From Streptomyces sp. NBC_00193 (lineage in GTDB: Bacteria; Actinomycetota; Actinomycetes; Streptomycetales; Streptomycetaceae), in assembly GCF_026342735.1 (NCBI RefSeq), contig NZ_JAPEMM010000001.1, positions 1 through 64,000 of the forward strand: DNA of 64,000 nt, read 5' to 3'. A model generated the notes under the pieces. It saw only the letters and a program-made list of their open reading frames with translations, had not been told where the DNA came from and did not search any database. Position 1 is the stretch's first letter. The number at the start of each line of letters is the position of its first letter. Below, piece after piece: positions 26,300-34,205 of this stretch. The translations under genes were made by a program, and so were the position numbers.

Positions 26300-26314
26300 C
26301 TTGAATGATTCAAG
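26300..26314. promoter_or_regulatory. Likely MarR operator between divergent genes
   Basis: CTTGAATGATTCAAG has perfect 6-base arms around TGA, and symmetry continues outward to about 18 bases. It lies 42 bases from the regulator start and 79 from the hydrolase start in an AT-rich stretch, and has the size and TTGAA/TTCAA form of MarR operators. Confidence 0.65.
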
Positions 26315-26392
26315 CTTGATGTTTATGGTTGGCCCCACCACCCCGGCAGACCGGTCGGGGGCGGTCTGACGACCACTCACGCAGGAGCTCTC

Positions 26393-27277
26393 ATGCCCGA
26401 ATTGACGACGACGCGCGGCGAACGACTGCACCGGCCCGCGGGGATCCGCTCGCTGTGGCTGGGTGACACGAAGGTCTCCTACGTGCCGGACGGCGACGTA
26501 CGGCTCCGGCCGCTGCCGCTGCTCCCGGACACCACCGACGAGGTGTGGGCCGCCCACCCGGAGTACCTGGACGCCGCGGGCCACCTCGTGGCGAGCGTCG
26601 GCGCCCTGCTGGTGGAGCACGGCGGCCGGGCGCTGCTGATCGACGCGGGCTTCGGCCCGCAGACGCTCCGCGCCCCCGACGGCCCCCTCGGCGTGATCCA
26701 CGGAGGCGCGCTCCCCGGCAGCCTCGCCGCACTCGGCCGCGCCCCTGAGGACATCGAGGCGGTGGCCTTCACCCACCTCCACTCCGACCACATCGGCTGG
26801 GCCCTCCACCCTTCCCCCGACGACGGGCTGCCCCTCTTCCACCGCGCCGAGTTCCTGATCGCCGAGCCCGAGTGGGACCGGCTCGACCTGCTGGCGGCCG
26901 AGGGCACGACCGAGCGGGTCGCCGCCCTCGCACCGCGGGTGCGCACGCTCACGGACGGCCAGGAGGTCTTCCCGGGGGTGCACGTGCGGATCACCCCCGG
27001 CCACACCGTCGGGCACGCCGAGTACGTCGTCACCGGGGGCGGCCGGCGCCTGATCGCCTTCGGCGACGCCGTGCACTCGCCGATCCAGATCGATCACCCG
27101 GACTGGTCCTCGGCCTTCGACCACGACCTCGCCCGGACCGCCGTCCACCGCCGCCGGCTCGTGGCCGAGCTGGCGGAGCCGGACACCATCGGCTTCGGCA
27201 TCCACTTCGCCGACGTGGTGTTCGGGCAGGTCCGGCCGGGCGGGGACGGCCCGGCCTGGCACCCCGTGGACGCCTGA
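26393..27277 (+). CDS. MBL-fold metallo-hydrolase, MarR-controlled
   Basis: 294 residues. The metallo-beta-lactamase motif THLHSDHIGW gives the first metal ligands. H in PGHTVGHA, D in AFGDAVHSP and H in GFGIHFADV supply the rest. The broad family includes lactonases, glyoxalase II and arylsulfatases; the single-domain layout with a long N-terminal lead resembles AHL-lactonase/YtnP-like enzymes, but the substrate is not readable. AGGAG precedes the ATG. Divergence from the MarR gene suggests inducible expression by its substrate. Confidence 0.88.
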   Translation: MPELTTTRGERLHRPAGIRSLWLGDTKVSYVPDGDVRLRPLPLLPDTTDEVWAAHPEYLDAAGHLVASVGALLVEHGGRALLIDAGFGPQTLRAPDGPLGVIHGGALPGSLAALGRAPEDIEAVAFTHLHSDHIGWALHPSPDDGLPLFHRAEFLIAEPEWDRLDLLAAEGTTERVAALAPRVRTLTDGQEVFPGVHVRITPGHTVGHAEYVVTGGGRRLIAFGDAVHSPIQIDHPDWSSAFDHDLARTAVHRRRLVAELAEPDTIGFGIHFADVVFGQVRPGGDGPAWHPVDA

Positions 27278-27297
27278 CCGGAGCCCCCGGCCACGCC

Positions 27298-28515
27298 TCA
27301 GGCGACCGGCGCCGCCTCCCCGTGGGTGAGGGTCTCCCACGCGACGAACAGGTCGTCCGTCCCGGCCGGCCGCGTCTTCTCGACCAGCTCGCGGGTGTAC
27401 GGGAGTTTCGCCCCCGCCCGCACCGCATAGTGCTGGAGCGCGACTTCCAGGTCGGGCCCCATCGTGCGCTCCAGCTTTCCGCCGCACAGCCACCCGGGGG
27501 CCTCTTCGCCCAGCTGGTACCTGGAGTGGAACTCCAGTGCCGCCCGGAGCCGCTCGCCCTGCTCCCCGTACAGGTCGACGCCCTGATGCCAGGCCGTCTC
27601 CGCGATGTGCGCGGACGCCGCGAGCGCGTAGCCGACGTGCATGAGGTTGCGGCAGGTCTCCTGGGCGACGCCGTCGACGTACGTCCCCTGGCCGAACCAG
27701 TACGCCGCGACCTTGTCCGGCGAGTCGATGGCGGTGCGCGGCGGGGCCAGCGGGTGCGCGCCGTCCCGCTTGAGGTAGAAGTACGCCGGGACGCGCTCCC
27801 GGAACCGCTCCAGCGACTCCTCGAAGACGGCCCGGTCCTCCAGGAAGACGGAGATGCCGAGGGCGGCGTCGGTCATGGCCAGCTCCCAGTTGCCGTTGTA
27901 CGCGGGCACCTGCGCGCGGACGGCCGGGAGGTAGGCGGTGCGCAGCATCTCCTTGAAGCGGGCGACCCGTTCCTCTCCCCACACCGGGTAGTCGGCGTGG
28001 ATGATCTCGGCGGCGCGCGCCCAGGTGGAGCCGGACCAGGCGGCCTGGAGGCCGGCGTTGTCCTCGGTGTGGCGCTTCATCACGGCCGACCAGCCGTCCA
28101 TGATCTGCACGGCCTTGCGGGCGTGGGAGGTCTTGCCGTTCACCGACCACAGCAGGGCGTGGGTGTAGGCGGCGATCGCGTCCTGGCGTTCGTCCAGGCA
28201 GGACTGCGGCCCCGAGTTGAAGGGGCAGGGCACCACGTCGGCCGGGTGCGCCCGGTAGTCGAGGGAGGCGTAGCGGCTCTTCAGGAGTGCCTGGTACGCC
28301 GAGTTCCACGGCTCCTTGCCGGCCGCGACCATCTGCTTCGCGTGCTGGAGCCGGGTGTGGCTGACGACGACGCCCGGGTGGCGGAAGACCACGTCGCCCG
28401 GGTCCTTGGCGTGGGCCCGGCCCTCGGGCGCGGCGCATGCCGCGAGCAGCAGGCCGCCCGCGAGGAGGGCGCCCACGAGTCCGAGGCCGAGTCGCTTGGA
28501 TGTGGATGCGTTCAT
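27298..28515 (-). CDS. Alginate-lyase-family lipoprotein
   Basis: 405 residues from ATG 28515 (GAAGG ten bases upstream; GTG 28524 is an alternative). A lipoprotein signal ends in the lipobox LLLAAC. The mature part is alpha-helical with motifs of the alginate-lyase (alpha/alpha toroid, PL5-like) family: GNWELAMTDAALGISVFLEDRAVFEESLERF, GTYVDGVAQETCRNLMHVGYALA and HQGVDLYGEQGERLRAALEFHSRY. It probably cleaves uronate-containing polysaccharide at the cell surface; the substrate is unproven. It is transcribed toward the MBL gene, with 20 bases between the two stops. Confidence 0.85.
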   Translation of the reverse strand: MNASTSKRLGLGLVGALLAGGLLLAACAAPEGRAHAKDPGDVVFRHPGVVVSHTRLQHAKQMVAAGKEPWNSAYQALLKSRYASLDYRAHPADVVPCPFNSGPQSCLDERQDAIAAYTHALLWSVNGKTSHARKAVQIMDGWSAVMKRHTEDNAGLQAAWSGSTWARAAEIIHADYPVWGEERVARFKEMLRTAYLPAVRAQVPAYNGNWELAMTDAALGISVFLEDRAVFEESLERFRERVPAYFYLKRDGAHPLAPPRTAIDSPDKVAAYWFGQGTYVDGVAQETCRNLMHVGYALAASAHIAETAWHQGVDLYGEQGERLRAALEFHSRYQLGEEAPGWLCGGKLERTMGPDLEVALQHYAVRAGAKLPYTRELVEKTRPAGTDDLFVAWETLTHGEAAPVA

Positions 28516-28583
28516 GTCTGACACGCCTTCACGCTTGCCCCGCGCCCCGGCCCTCCCACCGCCGATTGGGCCGTTCGGCCCGT

Positions 28584-28618
28584 GGGCCCGCCCTAACGGC
28601 ACGCCGAAGGGCGGGCCC
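28584..28618 (-). terminator. Hairpin after the small XRE gene
   Basis: A perfect 11-base GC stem (28584-28594 with 28608-28618) and a 13-base loop, between the small XRE gene and the alginate-lyase lipoprotein gene. It separates two minus-strand units. Confidence 0.55.
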
Positions 28619-28657
28619 GGCGGCCGAACGGCCGCGGCCCGCCCGCTCCCCCGGACC

Positions 28658-28909
28658 TCACACGGGCACGAGGGCGCAGCGCCGCATCACTTCGTCCAGG
28701 GAGAGCCCGAGGGCCCCTGCCAGGGCGGCGACGGTGAAGAAGGCCGGGGTCGGGGCCCGGCCGGTCTCGATCTTGCGGAGGGTTTCGGCGGAGAGTCCGG
28801 CGCTGGCCGCGACCTCGACCATGCTGCGGCCGCCGCGGGCCGTGCGCAACAGGGCGCCGAGCCGCTCGCCGCGCTCGCGCTCTTCGGGGGTGAGGGGGGT
28901 ACGGACCAT
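28658..28909 (-). CDS. Small XRE-family regulator divergent from map
   Basis: 83 residues, almost entirely a Cro/C1 HTH: LGALLRTARGGRSMVEVAASAGLSAETLRKIETGRAPTP in two overlapping helices, then FFTVAALAGALGLSLDEV. No effector domain. It is divergent from a methionine aminopeptidase gene across a 64-base gap containing a 12-base palindrome, so autorepression and control of map are likely. Its tiny size suggests a pure DNA-binding protein or an antitoxin-like partner. Confidence 0.85.
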   Translation of the reverse strand: MVRTPLTPEERERGERLGALLRTARGGRSMVEVAASAGLSAETLRKIETGRAPTPAFFTVAALAGALGLSLDEVMRRCALVPV

Positions 28910-28930
28910 GCCCTCATCCTACCCCGGAAC

Positions 28931-28972
28931 CCAATAAGTATCCCGTTACAGTTATACCGGTATAGTTATTGG
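28931..28972. promoter_or_regulatory. Nested palindromes over the map promoter
   Basis: TATACCGGTATA (28953-28964) is a perfect 12-base palindrome, enclosed by a wider inverted repeat CCAATAA (28931-28937) and TTATTGG (28966-28972). TATAGT at 28961-28966 is a good -10 element placed so that transcription would begin at or next to the map ATG (28974). An XRE dimer bound here would block the promoter. Confidence 0.6.
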
Positions 28973-28973
28973 C

Positions 28974-29741
28974 ATGGTGGAACTGAAGACAGACCAATCG
29001 ATCGACCGGATGCGCGCCGCGGGCCGCGTCGTCGCGCACGCCCTCGCCGCCGTCCGGGAACGGGCCGCCGTCGGGGTGTCCCTGCTGGAGCTCGACCTGG
29101 CCGCGCGCGAGGTGCTCCGCGAGGCCGGCGCGAGCTCGCCCTTCCTCGGCTACCGGCCGCGCTTCGCCCCGGTCCCCTTCCCCGCCGTCATCTGCGCCTC
29201 CGTCAACGACGCGATCGTGCACGGCATCCCCGACGGCTACCGGCTGCGCGACGGCGACCTGGTGAGCATCGACTGCGGCGCGAAGCTGGGCGGCTGGGTC
29301 GGCGACGCGGCCGTCAGCTTCACCGTGGGCCGGGCCCGCCCCGAGGACCTGCGGCTCATCTCGACCACCGAGGCGGCCCTCGCGGCGGGCATCGCCGCCG
29401 CCCGCCCCGGCAACCGCATCGGCGACATCGCCCACGCCATCGGCACGGTCGGCCGCGCCGCCGGGTACGGCATCCCCGACGGCTTCGGCGGCCACGGCAT
29501 CGGACGCTCCATGCACGAGGAGCCGGGCGTGCCCAACGAGGGCCCGGCGGGGCAGGGTACGAAGCTGCGCGCCGGCATGGTGATCGCCATCGAGCCGATG
29601 CTCATCGCGGGCGGCACGGACGACTACGCCTGCGACGCGGACGGCTGGACCCTGCGGACCGTCGACGGCAGCCGCGCCGCGCACTCCGAGCACACGGTCG
29701 CGATCACCGCCGCCGGCCCGAGGATCCTCACCGCCTTGTAG
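28974..29741 (+). CDS. map: Type I methionine aminopeptidase (secondary copy)
   Basis: 255 residues, the pita-bread fold. Metal ligands are Asp in VSIDCGA, Asp in GWVGDAAVSF, His in GHGIGRSMHEEP, Glu in VIAIEPML and Glu in HSEHTVAIT. It removes initiator Met from nascent proteins. No ribosome-binding site precedes the ATG; the -10 box ends only seven bases upstream, so the mRNA is probably leaderless. The divergent XRE gene and overlapping palindrome suggest a regulated accessory enzyme, unlike the housekeeping copy in ribosomal-protein operons. Possible stress or drug-resistance role (inference). Its stop faces the ggt stop six bases away. Confidence 0.92.
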   Translation: MVELKTDQSIDRMRAAGRVVAHALAAVRERAAVGVSLLELDLAAREVLREAGASSPFLGYRPRFAPVPFPAVICASVNDAIVHGIPDGYRLRDGDLVSIDCGAKLGGWVGDAAVSFTVGRARPEDLRLISTTEAALAAGIAAARPGNRIGDIAHAIGTVGRAAGYGIPDGFGGHGIGRSMHEEPGVPNEGPAGQGTKLRAGMVIAIEPMLIAGGTDDYACDADGWTLRTVDGSRAAHSEHTVAITAAGPRILTAL

Positions 29742-29747
29742 GGCCTG

Positions 29748-31544
29748 CTACCTCCCCTGCGGGTGCACCACCATCGCCGAGCCTCCGCCCCGCCGGGTGG
29801 TCTCGGCCGCCGCCAGCCACCGCCCGTCGGGCAGCCGCTGGACCCCGGTGGCCGCGCCGATCTCCGGGTTCTGCCGGAAGCCCTGTCCGAGTGCCTCCAG
29901 CTCGGCCCGCACCGGGCTGTTCCACAGGCCCGGCTCCAGCTCGGTGGTGGTCTGGTTGCGCTGGCTGGCCCGCGGCGCGGCGATGGCCTCGACCAGCGGC
30001 AGCCCGCGGTCCAGGTGCCCGGTCAGGGTCTGGAGCACCGTGGTGATGATGGTCGCCCCGCCCGGGGAGCCCAGCGCCAGCACCGGGCGTCCGTGCTCCA
30101 GCACGATGGTCGGGGACATCGACGAGCGCGGCCGCTTGCCGGGACCCGGCAGGTTGGGGTCGGGTACGCCGGGCGCCGCCGGGGCGAAGGAGAAGTCGGT
30201 CAGCTCGTTGTTGAGCAGGAAGCCGCGCCCCGGGACGGTGATGGCGCTGCCGCCGGTCGACTCGATGGTCAGCGTGTAGGAGACCACGTTGCCCCAGCGG
30301 TCGGCGACGGTCAGGTGCGTGGTGTTCTCCCCCTCGTACGTGGTCGGGGCGGCCTGCCCGGAGCCGCCGCAGGCGACCGGGTGACGGGGATCCCCCGGAG
30401 CCAGCGGGCTGGTCAGCGCCTTGGCCGGGTCGATGAGGCAGCCGCGGGTGTCCGCGTAAGCCTGCGAGAGCAGTTCCTTCGTGGGCACGTCCTCGGCGGC
30501 CGGGTCGCCGACCCAGCGGCCGCGGTCGGCGAAGGAGATCCGGGAGGACTCGATGAAGCGGTGCAGGTACTGGGCTTCGGTGAGCGCGCCGAGGTCGGTG
30601 CGCTCCAGGATGTTCAGCGCCTCGCCGACGGTGGTGCCGCCGGAGGAGGACGGGGCCATGCTGTACACGTCCAGGCCGCGGTAGCCGACCCGGGTCGGGT
30701 CCTGCCGCTTGGTCGCGTACGCGCGCAGGTCCCCGGTGGTCAGATCGCCGGAGCGGACCACGCGGGTGGCGGCCGGGTCCACCGGGGGCGTGCGCACGGC
30801 CCGGACGATGTCCTCGGCCAGCGGGCCCCGGTAGAGCGCGCCCGCACCCTTGCGCCTCAGCTCCGCGTACGTGGCCGCCAGGTCGGGGTTCTTGAAGGTG
30901 GAGCCGACCACCGGGAGGGCGCCACCGGGCAGGAAGAGCTTCCTGGTGTCGGGGAAGTCCCGGAAGCGGGCCTCGTTCAGCTCGGTCTGGGCCCGGAAGG
31001 TGGGGTCCACGGTGAAGCCCTCGCGGGCCAGCTTCTCGGCGGGCTTGAGGAGTTGGCCCAGCGAACGGGTGCCCCAGGACTCCAGCGCGCTCTGCCAGGT
31101 CGCCGGGGTGCCGGGGACTCCGACGCCGCGGCCGCTGGTCTGGCCCTCGGCGAAGGGGATGGGCAGGCCGTTCTCCTGGAACAGCCCGGCGGTGGCCGTC
31201 GCCGGGGCGGTCTCGCGGCCGTCGATGGTGCGCACCCGGCCGGAACGGGCGTCGTAGTACACGAAGTAGCCGCCCCCGCCGATGCCCGCGGAGTACGGCT
31301 CGGTGACCCCGAGCGCGGCGGCCGTCGCGACGGCGGCGTCCACGGCGTTGCCGCCCGAGCGCAGGACGGCGATGCCGATCGCGCTGGCGTCGGCGTCGAC
31401 GCTGGCGACGGCCCCGCCGTAGCCGGTGGCGACCGGGACCTTGGGCGGGGTGGCGCTCCGTGACGACGGGGCTTCGGCCCCGGTCGAGACGAGCGCCCCG
31501 GCGAGCGCGATGAGCGCTAAGTGACGTGCGGCGGGACCGCGCAT
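29748..31544 (-). CDS. ggt: Secreted gamma-glutamyltransferase, with an N-terminal TTA codon
   Basis: 598 residues with a short signal peptide (HLALIALAGALVSTGAEA). Ntn-hydrolase features are GYGGAVASVDADASAIG, GGNAVDAAVATAAALGVTEP, the autocleavage site ENTTHLTV with the likely nucleophile near T408, and the small-subunit motif RPRSSMSPTIVL. It hydrolyses or transfers gamma-glutamyl groups from glutathione-like or polyglutamate substrates outside the cell. Codon 9 (31518-31520) is TTA, the bldA-dependent leucine codon. Early TTA codons are the most sensitive to tRNA level, so synthesis may depend on developmental stage. Confidence 0.93.
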   Translation of the reverse strand: MRGPAARHLALIALAGALVSTGAEAPSSRSATPPKVPVATGYGGAVASVDADASAIGIAVLRSGGNAVDAAVATAAALGVTEPYSAGIGGGGYFVYYDARSGRVRTIDGRETAPATATAGLFQENGLPIPFAEGQTSGRGVGVPGTPATWQSALESWGTRSLGQLLKPAEKLAREGFTVDPTFRAQTELNEARFRDFPDTRKLFLPGGALPVVGSTFKNPDLAATYAELRRKGAGALYRGPLAEDIVRAVRTPPVDPAATRVVRSGDLTTGDLRAYATKRQDPTRVGYRGLDVYSMAPSSSGGTTVGEALNILERTDLGALTEAQYLHRFIESSRISFADRGRWVGDPAAEDVPTKELLSQAYADTRGCLIDPAKALTSPLAPGDPRHPVACGGSGQAAPTTYEGENTTHLTVADRWGNVVSYTLTIESTGGSAITVPGRGFLLNNELTDFSFAPAAPGVPDPNLPGPGKRPRSSMSPTIVLEHGRPVLALGSPGGATIITTVLQTLTGHLDRGLPLVEAIAAPRASQRNQTTTELEPGLWNSPVRAELEALGQGFRQNPEIGAATGVQRLPDGRWLAAAETTRRGGGSAMVVHPQGR

Positions 31545-31645
31545 TCGGTTCCTCCAGTCGACTGCCTGTCAGACCTTGGAGCGGCAGCCTAACTTCCGTG
31601 CACCCACCGCGTCATGAAGGCAGTGTGACGGCTACGATCCGCCGC

Positions 31646-32371
31646 ATGAATGAGGACGTCCGCAACATCGTGCTCGGGGTGATTGCCACTGCCTTCAGCG
31701 GCGGGTTCGGCTGGTTCACCCGGACCTATCTGTGGCGCCGCGCCCTGCGCCGCAAGCAGGCCTTCTTCGGGCTGCCGACCGGATCGGACTGCCTGTTCGT
31801 GGTCAACCGGCAGATGGGCGGCACCGATTCCTCCCTGCACCGCAACGACGCCTTCGCGCTGCTGGAGATATCCGCCCTGATCAAGGACTGCGGGGCGAAC
31901 GTGCAGATCGTCACCCACGACGGAGCCCGCCAGGGCTTCGGCGAGCGGGCCGAGTTCTGCGTGGGCGGCCCCTCCTCCAACGCCCGGACGACGGCCCATC
32001 TGGCCTCCATGCTCCCCGGGGTGCGGATCATCGTCTCGAGCGAGCCCGTACCGGACCGCGGGGCCATCAGCGTCGGCGGGGAGACCTACCGCTGGGAGAA
32101 GGGCCTCGTCGAGCACGTGCTGCTGGCGCGGCTGACGACCGGGCGGGGGTCCCGGCCGGTGTTCCTGCTGTGCGGGCAGACGGCCATCAGCAATCAGGCC
32201 GCGGCCCGCTACCTGGCCCGGTACCACCGGAAGCTGGCCGACTCCTACGGAGACCGCTCCTTCTGCATCCTGCTCAAGGTGGTCAACTCCGATGCCTACG
32301 GCCCCGATGTGACCGAGCTGGTCGCCGACGTCACCGCCGCGGCCCGGACACCCGCAGCGGCAGCCGTGTGA
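31646..32371 (+). CDS. Membrane-anchored protein of unknown function
   Basis: 241 residues from ATG 31646. One hydrophobic N-terminal segment (NIVLGVIATAFSGGFGWF) is followed by a basic stop (WRRALRRK), so the rest is probably cytoplasmic. The soluble part has alternating strands and helices (CLFVVNRQMGG, NVQIVTHDG, FCVGGPSSNARTTAHL, VRIIVSSE, SRPVFLLCGQTAISNQAAARYLARY) suggesting a Rossmann-like nucleotide or sugar binding domain. I do not recognise the family. The 3' end overlaps the convergent P450 gene by 41 bases. Confidence 0.65.
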   Translation: MNEDVRNIVLGVIATAFSGGFGWFTRTYLWRRALRRKQAFFGLPTGSDCLFVVNRQMGGTDSSLHRNDAFALLEISALIKDCGANVQIVTHDGARQGFGERAEFCVGGPSSNARTTAHLASMLPGVRIIVSSEPVPDRGAISVGGETYRWEKGLVEHVLLARLTTGRGSRPVFLLCGQTAISNQAAARYLARYHRKLADSYGDRSFCILLKVVNSDAYGPDVTELVADVTAAARTPAAAAV

Positions 32372-33587
32372 TCCCGTTGATGAAGTTCGACACCAACCGG
32401 CGGGGCGGGCCCGCCAGTTCCGGTGCCGGCATGGCGGCGATCCACTCCTCGTAGAGGACGCGGAGCTGGAGCCGGGCGAAATGCGCGCCCAGGCACACGT
32501 GCGGGCCGTCGCCGAAGGAGACGTGCGGGTTCGGTGCGCGGCCGAGGTCGAGGCGGCCCGGGTCGGTGAAGACGCGCTCGTCGTGGTTGGCCGAGGCGTG
32601 GAAGACCACCACCTTGTCGCCGGCCCGGATCCGCTGCCCGGCGAGCTCGGTGTCGGCGGCGGCGGTGCGCCGAAAGCTCAGCACCGGCGGGTGGACGCGC
32701 AGGAGTTCCTCGACGGCCCGGTCCGACGGGGCCCGGCCGTCGGCGAGTCCGGCGTAGGCGTCCGGGTCTCGGGCCAGGGCGAGCAGGCCGCCGGGCGCGG
32801 CGCTGCGCACGGTGTCGTTGCCCGCGACGGTGAGCAGGAAGAAGAACATCTCCAGCTCCGCGTCCTCCAGCCCGGCGAGCGCGAGGGTGGTCATCACGTC
32901 GTCGCCGGGGTGGGCCCGTTTGTGCGCGGCCAGTTCGCGGGCGTACGCGAACATCTCCCCCAGCAGCGCCGGCGAGCGCGGGTTCAGCGGCTTGCCGTCC
33001 GGGCCGAGCAGCGGAGCCGGGGCGTCTTCGGGGTCCTGGTATCCGATGATCCGTACGGTCCACTCCAGCAGCAGCCCCCGGTCGGCGGCCGGGACGCCCA
33101 GCAGGTCGGTGAGGTTCAGCAGCGCGTACGTGTCGGTGACGGTGTGCACCAGATCGGCGGCCCCGTCCTCGGCGCCGTCGCGGGCGGCGCGCAGCAGCGT
33201 ACGGGCCCGGCCCCGGACCCGGGCGGCGAAGGCGTCGACGCGGGCCGGGGTGAAGGCGCGGGCCACGGTCCGGCGCAGGGTCCCGTGCTCGGGGGGATCC
33301 TGGTTGAGCATGGTGCGCCGCAGGAACGGCAGGTCCGCCGGGTCGGGGTCGCGGATCTGGGTGGCGCCCAGCGCCGAGGAGTACGTGCGGTGGTCGCGCA
33401 GGACCCGGACCACGTCGGCGTGCCGGGTGACGGCCCAGAATCCGGGGCCGGCGGGCCAGCCGAGCACCTCCGGCTCGCTCTGCCAGGCCACCGGGTGCCG
33501 GTCGCGCAGCAGGCGGTAGCGGTCGTACGGGACGCCTTCGCCGTAGAGGCGCGGGTCGAAGACGTCGGGGGCCGGTCCTTGGTCCAT
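32331..33587 (-). CDS. Cytochrome P450
   Basis: 418 residues. The heme-thiolate motif is FGDGPHVCLGAHFAR, the K-helix ExxR lies in AVEELLRVHPPVLSFRR, and the I-helix is TVAGNDTVRSA. N in place of the usual acid before the T is seen in some CYPs. No membrane anchor, so soluble and served by ferredoxin. ATG 33587 used; GTG 33593 is possible and neither has a strong ribosome site. No ferredoxin gene adjoins. The 41-base tail overlap with the convergent unknown gene is unusual but not unique. Substrate unknown. Confidence 0.92.
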   Translation of the reverse strand: MDQGPAPDVFDPRLYGEGVPYDRYRLLRDRHPVAWQSEPEVLGWPAGPGFWAVTRHADVVRVLRDHRTYSSALGATQIRDPDPADLPFLRRTMLNQDPPEHGTLRRTVARAFTPARVDAFAARVRGRARTLLRAARDGAEDGAADLVHTVTDTYALLNLTDLLGVPAADRGLLLEWTVRIIGYQDPEDAPAPLLGPDGKPLNPRSPALLGEMFAYARELAAHKRAHPGDDVMTTLALAGLEDAELEMFFFLLTVAGNDTVRSAAPGGLLALARDPDAYAGLADGRAPSDRAVEELLRVHPPVLSFRRTAAADTELAGQRIRAGDKVVVFHASANHDERVFTDPGRLDLGRAPNPHVSFGDGPHVCLGAHFARLQLRVLYEEWIAAMPAPELAGPPRRLVSNFINGITRLPLRVSGPRR

Positions 33588-33659
33588 GCGCACACGGTGG
33601 CGGGGAGCGGCCCGCCCCGCAAGGGGCCCCGCGGGGGGCGGGCCCGGGTCGGCCGGGGC

Positions 33660-34205
33660 TCAGCCCTCTGGCCTGACCTGGCACACGGCGCTCTGCTCCT
33701 TGCCGTCGGAGCCGACGAGGAGGATCTCGGGGGCCGGCCTGACGCTCACCGACTGGAGGGCCGTGCACGCCAGTTGACGGCGGGCCGGTCCGGACAGCGG
33801 CTCGACCGGGAGGGGCAGGACCACGCGGAGGGTCTTGTCGTCGGCGGCGACCTTGACCGGCCCGCGGGCCATGCCCTTGGCCTTGGAGTCGGGAGAGTTG
33901 ACGTCCGGAACCGGGATCTCGGTGGTCAGACCAGCCTCCTGCGCGACCTCGCCCGGCCCCTCCAGCAGCATCCCGATCGTGAAACCGACGTCCGGCCGCG
34001 GCACGCGGTCGGTGGCCGGGACCGGGACCAGCGCACCGTCGGGCGCGATGAAGTACAGCAGGCCCGGGTCCGGGGCGGTGGCCAGTTTCACGGTCCCGGC
34101 GCGGCCGCTCTCGACGACCCCGGTGGTGGCGATGCCGCAGCCGGTGGCGAGCAGCAGCGGGACGGTCAGCGCGGCCGCGGTCACGGCCCTGCGCAGGCGG
34201 CTCAT
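33660..34205 (-). CDS. Lipoprotein coupled to a two-component system
   Basis: 181 residues with lipobox LLLATGC. The mature protein has a GerMN-like feel (DVGFTIGMLLEGP, TLRVVLPLPVEPLSGPARRQLACTALQ). Its ATG overlaps the kinase stop (ATGA at 34202-34205), so it is made with the kinase. In Streptomyces, CseA is a lipoprotein that modulates the CseBC system; a like role as periplasmic modulator of the upstream kinase is inference from context. Sequence identity to CseA is not claimed. Confidence 0.75.
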   Translation of the reverse strand: MSRLRRAVTAAALTVPLLLATGCGIATTGVVESGRAGTVKLATAPDPGLLYFIAPDGALVPVPATDRVPRPDVGFTIGMLLEGPGEVAQEAGLTTEIPVPDVNSPDSKAKGMARGPVKVAADDKTLRVVLPLPVEPLSGPARRQLACTALQSVSVRPAPEILLVGSDGKEQSAVCQVRPEG

